A stretch of 64,000 nt of DNA. Origin: Halohasta litorea. Lineage in GTDB: Archaea; Halobacteriota; Halobacteria; Halobacteriales; Haloferacaceae. Below, in pieces: positions 44,101 through 52,812 of the stretch; position 1 is the first letter of the stretch, and every line of letters begins with the position of its first letter. The translations under genes were made by a program, and so were the position numbers. Location: positions 264,704 to 328,703 of the forward strand of contig NZ_JANHDJ010000005.1 in NCBI RefSeq assembly GCF_024494645.1, written 5' to 3'. Below the pieces are notes generated by a model. It did no database searches. It worked only from the letters and a program-made list of their open reading frames with translations, and had not been told where the DNA came from.

Positions 44101-44110
44101 CTTTTAGGTG
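44101..44110 (+). promoter_or_regulatory. TATA box of the 44130 methyltransferase
   Basis: CTTTTAGGTG about 25 nt before the ATG at 44130. Confidence 0.45.
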
Positions 44111-44129
44111 TGGCCGCCGACGCAGTGGT

Positions 44130-44801
44130 ATGACTACTGGCGAACCGCCCGCTGAAGATCTGCAGGGCGTCTACGATCGGATCGCCGACCACTTTGCGAA
44201 GACACGAGAGTACGCGTGGCCGGAGGTGGAGTCGTTTATCAGCGACGAACTCGACCGCTGTGACTCCCTCGAACGCGCCCTCGATCTGGGGTGTGGTAAT
44301 GGTCGCCACGCCCAAGCCCTCGCCGAAGCCGGAGCGGATGTCGTCGGCCTCGACGTGAGCCGCGGCCTCTTAACTGAAGCCCGCGAGCGAGCCACCGAGC
44401 GTGGATTCGTGGTCGACCTCGTCCACGGCGACGCCTCTCGGCTCCCGTTTTTGAACGATGCGTTCTCGCAGATCGTCTACGTGGCGACGCTCCACCATCT
44501 CCGCACGCGTGAGGCCCGGCGGCAGAGTCTCTCGGCGGTCGGCCGCGTGTTGGCACCCGGCGGCCGTGGACTCGTTTCGGCGTGGAGCACGGCCCACGAC
44601 CGGTTCGACGCCGAGGAGGGGTTCGATACGACCGTCGACTGGACGCTGCCGGGCGGCGAGCAGGTCGGCCGCTACTACCACATTTACGATCCCGAAGAGT
44701 TCCGGGCGGACCTGGAGGCCGCTGCGGTCGAGGTGATCGACTGCCGCGTGTCGAGCGGGAACTGTTATGCCGTCGTTGCGCCGCCGGATGATGTATTGTA
44801 A
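44130..44801 (+). CDS. Class I SAM-dependent methyltransferase
   Basis: 223 residues from ATG at 44130. Motif I is ALDLGCGNGRHAQALAEAGADVVGLDVS (about 50-77), LVHGDASRLPFLNDAFSQIVYVATLHHL covers motifs II-IV, and LAPGGRGLVSAW motif post-III. The N-terminal VYDRIADHFAKTREYAWPEV resembles Trm9/ABH8-type tRNA wobble-uridine methyltransferases, so a tRNA substrate is possible. It has its own promoter. Confidence 0.88.
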   Translation: MTTGEPPAEDLQGVYDRIADHFAKTREYAWPEVESFISDELDRCDSLERALDLGCGNGRHAQALAEAGADVVGLDVSRGLLTEARERATERGFVVDLVHGDASRLPFLNDAFSQIVYVATLHHLRTREARRQSLSAVGRVLAPGGRGLVSAWSTAHDRFDAEEGFDTTVDWTLPGGEQVGRYYHIYDPEEFRADLEAAAVEVIDCRVSSGNCYAVVAPPDDVL

Positions 44802-44822
44802 CCGGAGCGCACAACTGTGTAG

Positions 44823-44834
44823 TACTTATTTAAG
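44823..44834 (+). promoter_or_regulatory. TATA box of the 44855 flavoprotein
   Basis: TACTTATTTAAG centred 27 nt before the ATG at 44855, one of the clearest boxes in the window. Confidence 0.6.
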
Positions 44835-44854
44835 TCGAGTTCGTAGGAAGGGTA

Positions 44855-45889
44855 ATGAGTGAGACAGCAGGTGCGGATGCGGAATCGGGCGTCGAATCCT
44901 ACGAGGTAGCAGTGGTTGGCGGGGGGCCGGCCGGACTGTCGACGGCGCTGTACACCACACGACTGGGGCACGATACGGTCGTCGTCGACCGCGGCGGCGG
45001 CCGCGCAGCGATGATGCTCGACACCCACAACGTGATCGGCGTCACCGAGGACGTCTCCGGCAACGAGTTCCTCGGCACGGCGACCGAGCAGGTCAAGGAG
45101 TACGGCGGCGACGTCGTCCGGGACTTCGTGACCGACATCGAACGCGAGCCAGACGGCCGCTTCCGCCTGCAGGGCAACGACACCGAAATCCTGGCCGACC
45201 GCGTCGTCCTCGGCGTCGGCTTCTCCGACGAGCGGCCCGAGCCGCCGCTGCCGCGGACCGGCAAGGGGCTCCACTACTGTCTCCACTGTGATGCCTACAT
45301 GTTCATCGACGAGTCGGTGTACGTGATGGGGACCGGCGAGGCTGCCGCCCACGTCGCGATGATCATGCTCAACTTCACCGACGAGGTCGACATCCTCACT
45401 CGTGGCGACGACATCGAGTGGAGCGACGAGACCCAGAAACTCGTGGAGGCCCACCCGGTCGATGTCATCCACGAGGATATCACAGGGATGAACAAAGCAG
45501 AGGATGGCTGGCTCGAAAGCTTCGAGTTCGAAGATGGGTCAGTACGCGAGTACAAGGGCGGCTTTGCGATGTACGGCTCGAACTACAACACCGAGTTGGC
45601 CGAGGCGTTGGGCTGTGATCTCAACGACGACGGGACGATCGTGGTCGACGACCACGGGAAGACGAGCGTCGACGGTGTCTACGCGGTCGGTGACATTACA
45701 CCGGGACACAATCAGGTCCCGGTGGCGATGGGCAAGGGCGCGAAGGCGGGTCTGGCAATCCACAAGGAGCTCCGGACGTTCCCCAAGTCACTCGAGGAGA
45801 TCAAGGCCGAGGGGCCGATCACCGAAACCGAGGTGCCAGGGGTATCGGCCGAACTGCAGGCCGCCGCGCGGAGTTTCGGCGACGACTGA
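44855..45889 (+). CDS. Thioredoxin-reductase-like FAD oxidoreductase
   Basis: 344 residues. FAD motif VVGGGPAGLSTALYTTRLG at about 18-36; the redox centre is HYCLHCDAYMF near 139, so the CxxCD pattern of TrxR is kept with Leu-His between the cysteines. The NADPH-side motif MGTGEAAAHVAMIML is divergent, and VYAVGDITPGHNQVPVAMGKG closes the FAD site. It may use a different electron donor (ferredoxin or F420H2) or a different disulfide partner than the TrxB at 42928. Confidence 0.87.
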   Translation: MSETAGADAESGVESYEVAVVGGGPAGLSTALYTTRLGHDTVVVDRGGGRAAMMLDTHNVIGVTEDVSGNEFLGTATEQVKEYGGDVVRDFVTDIEREPDGRFRLQGNDTEILADRVVLGVGFSDERPEPPLPRTGKGLHYCLHCDAYMFIDESVYVMGTGEAAAHVAMIMLNFTDEVDILTRGDDIEWSDETQKLVEAHPVDVIHEDITGMNKAEDGWLESFEFEDGSVREYKGGFAMYGSNYNTELAEALGCDLNDDGTIVVDDHGKTSVDGVYAVGDITPGHNQVPVAMGKGAKAGLAIHKELRTFPKSLEEIKAEGPITETEVPGVSAELQAAARSFGDD

Positions 45890-46003
45890 CGACAATCGAA
45901 TCGCGGGACGAAACAGTAAGGTAATTAATGGCGAGTCCTGAATGAGGATGTACGTCGATACAGCGGCGTTGGAACGCGACGATTGCCGCGGTCGACGTCT
46001 TGC

Positions 46004-46073
46004 GTGCCGGTGGTCTAGTGGTAGGACCTGAGCCTTCCAAGCTCATGGCCCGGGTTCAAATCCCGGCCGGCAC
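46004..46073 (+). tRNA. tRNA-Gly (anticodon TCC)
   Basis: 70 nt. The acceptor arms GTGCCGG and CCGGCAC pair completely. D-arm GTCT/GGAC, anticodon arm TGAGC-CTTCCAA-GCTCA gives anticodon TCC, and the T-arm is CCGGG-TTCAAAT-CCCGG. CCA is not encoded. Confidence 0.92.
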
Positions 46074-46096
46074 ATTTTCTGTCGAGGACTACAACA

Positions 46097-46120
46097 GTGA
46101 GCGACCGTTGTGTCGCTCAC
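46097..46120 (+). terminator. Hairpin 24 nt after tRNA-Gly
   Basis: GTGAGCGAC-CGTTGT-GTCGCTCAC, a perfect 9-bp stem with a 6-nt loop. It may mark the tRNA transcript end or 3' processing; no U-run follows, so a classical terminator is uncertain. Confidence 0.35.
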
Positions 46121-46398
46121 TCTCCGTCCGAGGCTGCTTACTCCACGCCAGATTTGAATCCAATTAGTCGCGCACAGTGAACGACAGCACTGAAAAGGGA
46201 CGTTCCGGAATGAGCGAGCACCTGCTGGTCCGCCCGAGACGCTCTGGAGCCTGGGCGACAACCAACCCGATTCGTGTTATTTAAAAAATGAAAGCTCATG
46301 ATCAAAGCAAATTATTGAAAAATTCAGCATTCAATATAATTTATTCAACTATTATGTGTGTCGAAACCTTAAACACTGAAACCGCCAAGTACGATACT

Positions 46399-47181
46399 AT
46401 GACACCCGATGCCAATATAGATCGACGGAGCTACCTCAAAGCGGTCGGGGCAGTCGGTGCGACCGGTTCGCTTGCAGGCTGTACGGGCGGCGACAGTGGC
46501 AGCGACACTGATGTCATCAACCCCGGGACAGCTCCCGGTTTTCCACCGTTCGAGTACACCGAAGACGGCGAACTCGTCGGCTTCGACGTCGACCTCGCGG
46601 AGGCGGCCATCGAGCGGGCAGGCTACGAGGTCGGCGAGTGGACCGAAATCGAGTTCGACTCGCTGATTCCCTCACTGACCCAGGGCAACATCGATCTGAT
46701 CGCCGCGGCGATGACCATCGACGAGGAACGCCAGGAGACGATCGACTTCACCGACTCCTACTACGAGTCGGATCAGGCGGTTCTCGTGCGGGAAGACGGC
46801 GAACTCAATCCGGAGAGCGTCGACGATCTTGCGGACCAACGTGTCGGAGCCCAGTCGGGGACGACCGGCCAGGACGAAGTCGAGGCGCTGGTCGACGACG
46901 GAACCGTCAACGCCGATGATGTCCGGCAGTACGACAACTACACCCTCGGCGTCCAGGACCTCGAAAACGGGAACGTCGACGCGCTGATTATCGACATCCC
47001 CGTGGCGCGGAACTTCGCCGACGGCCGAGCGGTCAGTATCGCCTTCACCATCGAGACCGGCGAGGTCTACGGGATGGGGATGCGACAGGACGACGACCGA
47101 CTCGCCGACATCAACGACGCGCTCGCCGAAATTCAGGAGGACGGCACCTACGACGAACTCGTCGCCGAGTGGTTCGAGTAG
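46399..47181 (+). CDS. Amino acid ABC transporter substrate-binding lipoprotein
   Basis: 260 residues from ATG at 46399. A Tat signal with lipobox is visible (RRSYLKAVGAVGATGSLAGC), so the mature protein is lipid-anchored outside. The mature part is a type 2 periplasmic-binding fold: GTAPGFPPFEYTEDGELVGF, FDVDLAEAAIERAGYEV, LIAAAMTIDEERQETIDFTD and VGAQSGTTGQDEV are the SBP_bac_3 motifs for polar amino acids. It is the first gene of a four-gene operon. A TTAAAC-type box about 28 nt upstream suits the start. Confidence 0.92.
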   Translation: MTPDANIDRRSYLKAVGAVGATGSLAGCTGGDSGSDTDVINPGTAPGFPPFEYTEDGELVGFDVDLAEAAIERAGYEVGEWTEIEFDSLIPSLTQGNIDLIAAAMTIDEERQETIDFTDSYYESDQAVLVREDGELNPESVDDLADQRVGAQSGTTGQDEVEALVDDGTVNADDVRQYDNYTLGVQDLENGNVDALIIDIPVARNFADGRAVSIAFTIETGEVYGMGMRQDDDRLADINDALAEIQEDGTYDELVAEWFE

Positions 47182-47185
47182 AGCG

Positions 47186-47902
47186 ATGGAGCCGGGAGTA
47201 CTGCAGGCGAGCGACTGGGGATTCATCCTCGCCAACTGGGATACCCTCGTGTTGGGCGTCGTCGTCACCGTCCTCCTGACAGCGACGAGTCTCACCCTCG
47301 GTTTCGGGCTCGGCTTCCCCTCGGGAGCCATCGAGGTCTACGGCGACGGCTGGCTTGCCAACGCTGTCAGCACCGCTGGGATCGTCCTGCGCGGGACGCC
47401 GATCGTCGTGCTGATCGTGCTGTTTTATTTCACCCTGCCACTCCCCCGTATAGGGACCGTTCCAGTCATCGACATCCAGCTCAATGCGTTCATTGCGGCG
47501 ACGCTGGCGCTCGGACTGCGGAGTGCGGCCTATCAAGGCCAGGTCTTCCGCGGGTCGATCCAGTCGATCGGCGAGGGCCAACTGGAGGCCGCCCGGTCGG
47601 TCGGCATGACCAAGCTACAGGCGATCAGACACGTCGTCTTCCCGCAGGCCGTCCGACGGTCGCTGCCGGGGTTCCAAAACGAGTTCACGATCGTCCTCAA
47701 AGACACCAGCGTCGCCTTTGCGATCGGGCTCGCGGAGCTGCTGACCCGCGCCGAGCGGCTCTATCTGCAGCCCGGCCGCGACACTGCGGTGATCGAGGTC
47801 ATCATCACTATTAGCGTGATCTACTTCGTGCTCACGTTCACGACGAACCGCGCGCTCGACTACGTCCACAGTCGGTATGCGATTCCAGGAGGCACCCAAT
47901 GA
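47186..47902 (+). CDS. Amino acid ABC transporter permease
   Basis: 238 residues, HisM/GlnP type, with about five membrane segments. The EAA loop is GEGQLEAARSVGMTKLQAIRHVVFPQAVRR near 129-158, the contact with the ATPase. It follows the binding protein by 4 nt and overlaps the ATPase start by 4 nt. Confidence 0.92.
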   Translation: MEPGVLQASDWGFILANWDTLVLGVVVTVLLTATSLTLGFGLGFPSGAIEVYGDGWLANAVSTAGIVLRGTPIVVLIVLFYFTLPLPRIGTVPVIDIQLNAFIAATLALGLRSAAYQGQVFRGSIQSIGEGQLEAARSVGMTKLQAIRHVVFPQAVRRSLPGFQNEFTIVLKDTSVAFAIGLAELLTRAERLYLQPGRDTAVIEVIITISVIYFVLTFTTNRALDYVHSRYAIPGGTQ

Positions 47903-48633
47903 GTCTACTACGCGTCGACAGCGTCGACAAATCCTACGGCAACGAACCGGTACTGCATGATGTAAGCTTCGGGATGGACCGCCAGCAGGTCGAAGTGATC
48001 GTCGGGCCCAGCGGCTCGGGGAAATCGACACTGCTGCGGTGTGTCAATCGGCTCACCGAGATCGACAGCGGCGAGATCTATCTCGACGACGAAGAGATCC
48101 ACACGGTCGACGAAAACGAACTCCGCCGCCGAGTCGGGATGGTCTTCCAGGACTTCAACCTCTTTGCCCACCTCACCGCCCGCGGCAACATCACCCTCGG
48201 CCTGCGTGAGGTGCTGGGCCTCTCGAAACCGGAAGCTGAGGCGAAGGCCGACGACTATCTCGACCGCGTTGGCCTCGCGGACCAAGCCGAGTCGTATCCC
48301 GCGGAGCTTTCGGGGGGCCAACAACAGCGCGTCGGCATCGCCCGCGCGCTGGCGATGGACCCCGAACTCATTCTCTTCGACGAACCAACCAGCGCGCTGG
48401 ATCCCGAACTTATCGGCGAGGTGCTGACGGTGATGGAAGACCTCGCGGAGGGAGGGATGACGATGCTCTGTGTCACCCACGAGATGGGCTTTGCCCGGTC
48501 GGCCGCCGACACGATCACGTTCCTCGATGAGGGCCGCATTGTCGAGCGGGGCCCGCCCGAACAGCTCTTCGAGAGCCCCGAACACGAACGGACCGAAACG
48601 TTCCTCGGTGAACTGACTGGCCTCCACCAATGA
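47899..48633 (+). CDS. Amino acid ABC transporter ATP-binding protein
   Basis: 244 residues. Walker A VGPSGSGKSTLLRC near 34-47, Q-loop MVFQDFNLFAHL, signature LSGGQQQRVGIARAL near 134, Walker B ELILFDEPTSALDPELIGEV near 153, and switch His in CVTHEMGFAR. It is the HisP/GlnQ type and energises the two flanking permeases. It is coupled to both neighbours by 4-nt overlaps. Confidence 0.94.
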   Translation: MSLLRVDSVDKSYGNEPVLHDVSFGMDRQQVEVIVGPSGSGKSTLLRCVNRLTEIDSGEIYLDDEEIHTVDENELRRRVGMVFQDFNLFAHLTARGNITLGLREVLGLSKPEAEAKADDYLDRVGLADQAESYPAELSGGQQQRVGIARALAMDPELILFDEPTSALDPELIGEVLTVMEDLAEGGMTMLCVTHEMGFARSAADTITFLDEGRIVERGPPEQLFESPEHERTETFLGELTGLHQ

Positions 48634-49646
48634 GCGCCGACACCGTCGATTCGGCCGTCGGGACCATCCGCGGCCGCAAGAAGGTGGTCGCCGGGGGTGT
48701 CGGTGGGGCCCTCTGGCTGTGGCTACTCGCACGCTGGGCGGCCCACAACACGCTGCTCGACAGCATATTTACGGCCATCGGGCTTCCGGATCTGATCCGG
48801 TCGGAGGTGCGCGTCGGAGCCCGCGAGCCGTGGATTCCAGCCGCACCGTTCGAGGCGGTTGCCGACGCCCTCGATAGCGTGGCAGCCGCCGTCGGCCCAT
48901 TGGAGTTCCTCGTCGAGTGGCTGGCGTGGCCCTTCGAGGTGGCAGCGTTCGCCACGTCGACCGGACCAGCGCTGGCCGAAGGGGCCTTTATTACAGTCTA
49001 CCTGACGGTCATCTCGATGGCCCTCGGGCTGGTGATCGCGGTGCCGCTGGCGGTGACGCGGGTTTACGGCGGGCTGATCAGCAGCTGGATCTCGTTGGCC
49101 TACACGGAGTTGATCCGCGGGACGCCGCTGTTGGCACAGCTGTTTTTCTTCTATTTCGGGCTGCCGCTGGCGGGGATCGTCGGCAGTTTCGAGGTGATGA
49201 ACCTCAGCGGAATGCCTCGGACCGCGGCGGTCGTCGCCATCGTCGCCTTCACGGTCAACTCCTCGGCGTATCAGGCCGAATACATCCGGGCGGCACTCCA
49301 GTCGGTCGACGAGGGGCAGTTGACCGCGGCCCGTGCGGTCGGCCTCTCGAAGCGTGAGGGGATTCGCCACGTCGTCCTCCCCCAGGGGCTGCGGTTTGCC
49401 ATCCCCGGCTGGACCAACGAGTTCGTCTATCTCATCAAATACTCCTCGCTGGCCGCCTTCATCACGGTCCCCGATATGTTCCGCCGAGCGCGGGATATCG
49501 GCTCGGATACCTTCCAGTACACCGAGATTTACGTCGTCGTCGGGCTCTGTTATCTCGGGCTCGTGCTCACGACCGCGATGGCGATGCAGCGGCTCGAAGA
49601 CCGGGTTGCCGTGCCGGGTGTCGGTCAGTCGGCGGGTCGGGAGTAG
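48630..49646 (+). CDS. Amino acid ABC transporter permease, long form
   Basis: 338 residues. A unique N-terminal part of about 105 residues (one hydrophobic segment, then a soluble domain) precedes a HisM-type permease domain with the EAA loop DEGQLTAARAVGLSKREGIRHVVLPQG near 229-255. It likely pairs with the 47186 permease as a heterodimer. The extended N-terminus resembles GltK/AapQ-type permeases that carry an extra domain between segments. Confidence 0.9.
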   Translation: MSADTVDSAVGTIRGRKKVVAGGVGGALWLWLLARWAAHNTLLDSIFTAIGLPDLIRSEVRVGAREPWIPAAPFEAVADALDSVAAAVGPLEFLVEWLAWPFEVAAFATSTGPALAEGAFITVYLTVISMALGLVIAVPLAVTRVYGGLISSWISLAYTELIRGTPLLAQLFFFYFGLPLAGIVGSFEVMNLSGMPRTAAVVAIVAFTVNSSAYQAEYIRAALQSVDEGQLTAARAVGLSKREGIRHVVLPQGLRFAIPGWTNEFVYLIKYSSLAAFITVPDMFRRARDIGSDTFQYTEIYVVVGLCYLGLVLTTAMAMQRLEDRVAVPGVGQSAGRE

Positions 49647-49658
49647 TCGCCCGGCGGC

Positions 49659-49814
49659 TCAGGAGTCCGCTGGCACATCGAGTTCACCCATTCGCTCGAT
49701 GCGCTCGGCTTCGGTCATCGATGCCCAGTTGGTGATGTCAGCAAGCGTCCGTCCACACGCCGTGCAGACGCCATCGTCGACCGTACAGACGTTGATACAG
49801 GGGCTCGTAACCAT
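49659..49814 (-). CDS. DUF1289 domain protein
   Basis: 51 residues from ATG at 49814 (MVTSPCINVCTVDDGVCTAC). Four cysteines in C-x3-C-x6-C-x2-C spacing form a small Fe-S or zinc site, followed by GRTLADITNWASMTEAER, the DUF1289 signature. An in-frame ATG at 49889 would add 25 residues but lies within the likely promoter zone of the divergent gene. The function is unknown. Confidence 0.85.
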   Translation of the reverse strand: MVTSPCINVCTVDDGVCTACGRTLADITNWASMTEAERIERMGELDVPADS

Positions 49815-49900
49815 TCGCTCGTCTCCAGACCGTCGAACCACTTCCGTGGTTCGGTCCCAGCCGCTGGCAAGGTGGTCGAGAGCCCACACAACCGACTGAG

Positions 49901-49911
49901 CCTTTTATATT
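49901..49911 (+). promoter_or_regulatory. TATA box of the 49931 flavoprotein
   Basis: CCTTTTATATT about 25 nt before the ATG at 49931. Confidence 0.55.
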
Positions 49912-49930
49912 TGTACGCCAATCGATCGGT

Positions 49931-51358
49931 ATGTCGACCGATCCGTTCGTCGTCGTCGGTGCCGATGCCGCCGGACTGAGTGCCGCCAGCAAGTTCCGTC
50001 GGGCCGCCCCCGACCGCGAGGTCATCGTCTTCGAGAAAGGCCACTGGATCTCGTATGCCTACTGCGGGATGCCCTATTTCATCGAGGGCCGGGTCGACCA
50101 GCTGTCGAATCTGCTGTCGCTGTCGCCCGAGGAGGCCAACGAGCGGGGGATCGACCTCCGGCGCGGCCACGAGGTAACGGGCGTCGATCCCGAATCCCAA
50201 ACCGTCAGCGTCGAAAGCGACGGCGAGACAGTCGACCAACCCTACGCTGACCTCCTGGTGGCCACCGGCGGTCGGGCGACTACCGGTCCGTTCGATGTCC
50301 GCGGCGTCGACGGCGCGTTCACGCTCCACAACATGGACGCCGCCGCGGCGATCGACGCCTACATCGCCGAGCCGGATGCCTACGAGTTCGCCCGCGTCGA
50401 CGACACCCCGGTCGACCGGAAACGCGTCGAGCACAACGCCGCGTTAGCCGCCCCCGAGACGGCGGCGATCGTCGGCGGCGGCTACGTCGGCGTCGAGATG
50501 GCCGAAGCCCTCCGGGGACGTGATCTCGATGTCCACCTCTTCCAGCGGTCGGACCACGTCCTGCCGCCGTTCGGCGAGGCGGTCGCCGAGCGGGTCCAGG
50601 AGGAACTCACTGAAAAGGGGGTCACGGTCCACACGAACACGCCAGTCGAGGCGCTGGTCGGCAAAGACCGGATCGAGGCGGTCGAATTTGATGGGGCGGA
50701 GCTGGCAGTCGACCTCGCGATCGTCGGGGTCGGCATTCGACCCAACACGGAACTGCTCGCGGGGACCGGAATCGAACTCGGCGCGGGCGGAGCGATCCGG
50801 ACCGACGACTACGGCCGGACGAACCTCGACGATATCTATGCGGCGGGCGACTGCGCGACCGCCCGGCATACCATCACCGGCGATGAGACGTGGTTCCCGC
50901 TGGGATTGACGGCCAACCGCGGCGGGCGGGCCATCGGCTCGACGGTGGCGGGCGAGCCGATGCCGGTCGGCGACATCGCCGGGACGGCGGTGGTCAAAGC
51001 CTTCGATCAGGAGTGTGGGCGGGTGGGACTCCTTGACGAGGAGGAAGCGACTGCGGCGGGGTTCGAGCCGGTGGCGGCGACGATCACCGCGGGCTCACGG
51101 TCGGGCTACTATCCAGGAGCGGCCGAAACCGACGTCACGCTCGTTGCCGATCGGGAGACCGAGCGACTGCTTGGCGGGGCCATCGTCGGCCCCGACCGGG
51201 CGGCGGTGCGGATCAACACGCTGTCGACGGCGCTCGATGCCGGGATGACTGTCGGGGAGATCGAACAGCTCGATTTGGCGTACGCCCCGCCGTTTAGCCC
51301 AGTGTGGGACCCGATCTTGGTCGCCGCGAAAGTGCTGAACGGGCGGCTGAACGACTAA
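49931..51358 (+). CDS. CoA-disulfide reductase-like FAD/NAD oxidoreductase
   Basis: 475 residues. FAD motif VVGADAAGLSAASKFRRAAP near 8-27; the single redox Cys is in WISYAYCGMPYFIEG near 47, as in CoA-disulfide reductases and NADH oxidases. The NAD motif is AAIVGGGYVGVEMAEAL near 178, YAAGDCATARH closes the FAD site near 301, and the C-terminal dimerisation domain covers residues about 340-470. It reduces CoA disulfide or a polysulfide with NAD(P)H. The DUF2892 gene that follows often accompanies sulfur-handling proteins. Confidence 0.9.
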   Translation: MSTDPFVVVGADAAGLSAASKFRRAAPDREVIVFEKGHWISYAYCGMPYFIEGRVDQLSNLLSLSPEEANERGIDLRRGHEVTGVDPESQTVSVESDGETVDQPYADLLVATGGRATTGPFDVRGVDGAFTLHNMDAAAAIDAYIAEPDAYEFARVDDTPVDRKRVEHNAALAAPETAAIVGGGYVGVEMAEALRGRDLDVHLFQRSDHVLPPFGEAVAERVQEELTEKGVTVHTNTPVEALVGKDRIEAVEFDGAELAVDLAIVGVGIRPNTELLAGTGIELGAGGAIRTDDYGRTNLDDIYAAGDCATARHTITGDETWFPLGLTANRGGRAIGSTVAGEPMPVGDIAGTAVVKAFDQECGRVGLLDEEEATAAGFEPVAATITAGSRSGYYPGAAETDVTLVADRETERLLGGAIVGPDRAAVRINTLSTALDAGMTVGEIEQLDLAYAPPFSPVWDPILVAAKVLNGRLND

Positions 51359-51453
51359 GTACCGAAGCGACAGGGCAACTGAGTACCGAGGCGGCGGAAC
51401 GACTGACCGCGGAAGCGGCGGGACGACTAGTGCCGAGGTGGCTGGATACCGGT
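51330..51453. repeat. 24-bp imperfect tandem repeat at the end of the flavoprotein gene
   Basis: Units at 51358-51381, 51382-51405, 51406-51429 and a partial unit from 51430 follow the pattern AGTACCGAGGCGGCGGAACG-ACTG. The 3' end of the flavoprotein gene (GGGCGGCTGAACGACTAA) resembles the second half of the unit, so the array may have grown from that end. Confidence 0.7.
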
Positions 51454-51507
51454 TGCTGGCCCTTATGGAGGCTAAGCTACATATATGATGGCCACCACGG
51501 GCCACAT

Positions 51508-51720
51508 ATGATACCCGAGCAGAACGTCGGCGGCACGGATCGGCTCCTGCGGGCAGTCCTCGCGGTCGTCTTCACCGGCCTCGCAGCCAACGCCCTGCGG
51601 AAACGGAACTATCCGGCACTGCTTGTGACCGCGGCCGGAGCCATCGGGTTCGGAATCAACGCGGTGACCTGTTTCTGTGGGCTGAACGAGGCTCTCGGCA
51701 TCGACACGACAGCGGAGTAG
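51508..51720 (+). CDS. DUF2892 (YgaP-like) membrane protein
   Basis: 70 residues from ATG at 51508 (MIPEQNVGGTDRLLRAVLAV). Two hydrophobic segments, RLLRAVLAVVFTGLAANAL and YPALLVTAAGAIGFGINAV, are followed by TCFCGLNEALG, the DUF2892 signature. An open frame continues upstream through the 24-bp repeats, but this start matches the family and has TATATATGA-like sequence about 25 nt before it. Similar domains form the membrane part of YgaP rhodaneses. Confidence 0.85.
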   Translation: MIPEQNVGGTDRLLRAVLAVVFTGLAANALRKRNYPALLVTAAGAIGFGINAVTCFCGLNEALGIDTTAE

Positions 51721-51721
51721 C

Positions 51722-52579
51722 CTACTCGGCGAGATCGACCAGATCGGGGTGGGTCTGCAAACGGTCGGGAAGCGACGCCAGCGGCGTCTCGCCGGTGGCC
51801 ACGCGGTCCCGAACTGCCTGCCACTGGCTGTGGCGAACCAAAATCACGACCGGCACAGCATCCAGCCCCAGCAGTTTGGCGATCGCAAGCCGGTTGCGCC
51901 CGTCGTAAAACAGCAGCTCCCCATCGCGGCCGACGGTCAGTGCGATCTCGCCGTCGACCGTCCGGGTATACGTGTTCGGCCGGGCGTGGTCGAACGGCTC
52001 GTCGATTCCCGACTCCAGGAGCGCCGACTGCGTTCGGTAGCCATCGCTCTCGATGGTCTCGTAGAGGCGGTCGATCTCGGTGCAGCGCCGGTCGACGTCC
52101 GCGGGAGTGGTACAGCCCCACGGCGCGCCCCCGGCGTCGATGGTGTCGAGACACTGCGCATAGAGGTCCGTCTCGGGCCACGGCACCCCCGCCTCGAAAT
52201 GCGCCCGAAACGATCGATAGACGACGGACTCCGAAAACGGTCGGCGGTCGGCGTCCCAGTCGCCGTCCAGGACGCTGCCAGCGAAGTGGTAGTTCGGCAG
52301 GCGAAACGGCTCCGGAATCGACTCGCCGCGATCGATTGACAGCTCCTGCCACGAGATCGACTCGGTGATGGCGGCGGGATCGATTCGGTAGAGACGGTAG
52401 GGGTCGGTCGGGGCCTCGTGGCGAAGTCGCGTCCGAAGGCAGGTGGCGTCGACGAGCAGTCTGGCACACCCGTCTCGAAGCCGGTAGAGCACTGGCTCGA
52501 CGGTCGGATGCTCGTTTATAACTGCGGTCGTCGTCGTTCGGACGCGGTCGACGAGCGAGTGGTAGGTCTCGTGGATCAT
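51722..52579 (-). CDS. Uncharacterised protein with ParB-like C-terminal segment (paralogue B)
   Basis: 285 residues, a clear relative of the 23594 gene product. Shared features in order: DPYRLYRIDPAAI, HFEAGVPWPETDLYAQCLDTID, W-G-C, DVDRRCTEIDRLYETI, DGYRTQSAL, LTVGRDGELLFYDGRNRLAI, then AKLLGLDAVPVVILVRHSQWQ, and a HPDLVDLAE end. The DGRNRLAIAK element resembles the ParB/Srx core. There is no signal peptide. The 5' side has a 13-bp tandem duplication and an AT-rich box (TTAAGTTTAAC, about 52664-52674 in + coordinates). The function is unknown. Confidence 0.75.
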   Translation of the reverse strand: MIHETYHSLVDRVRTTTTAVINEHPTVEPVLYRLRDGCARLLVDATCLRTRLRHEAPTDPYRLYRIDPAAITESISWQELSIDRGESIPEPFRLPNYHFAGSVLDGDWDADRRPFSESVVYRSFRAHFEAGVPWPETDLYAQCLDTIDAGGAPWGCTTPADVDRRCTEIDRLYETIESDGYRTQSALLESGIDEPFDHARPNTYTRTVDGEIALTVGRDGELLFYDGRNRLAIAKLLGLDAVPVVILVRHSQWQAVRDRVATGETPLASLPDRLQTHPDLVDLAE

Positions 52580-52591
52580 GAGGGGACGCTG

Positions 52592-52617
52592 GATGGACTG
52601 CTGGGATGGACTGCTGG
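52592..52617. repeat. 13-bp tandem duplication upstream of paralogue B
   Basis: GATGGACTGCTGG occurs twice in direct succession (52592-52604, 52605-52617), in the presumed leader of the 51722 gene. Confidence 0.6.
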
Positions 52618-52812
52618 GAGGGGGCCATACCGGCGTTCAGTCCGTGTGTATTCGGTTCTCGGCGTTAAACTTAATTCAGGAATCCGTAAGTGGTGCAGAC
52701 AGACGAGCAGACGGCCGGGGAGACGAGCAGCGAGTCCGACAGATTCAGATAGCTCAGCCACCGTTCTGAACTGAATGAGGACACCAGCAAGCCAATGGAG
52801 GGGTGGGCATCG

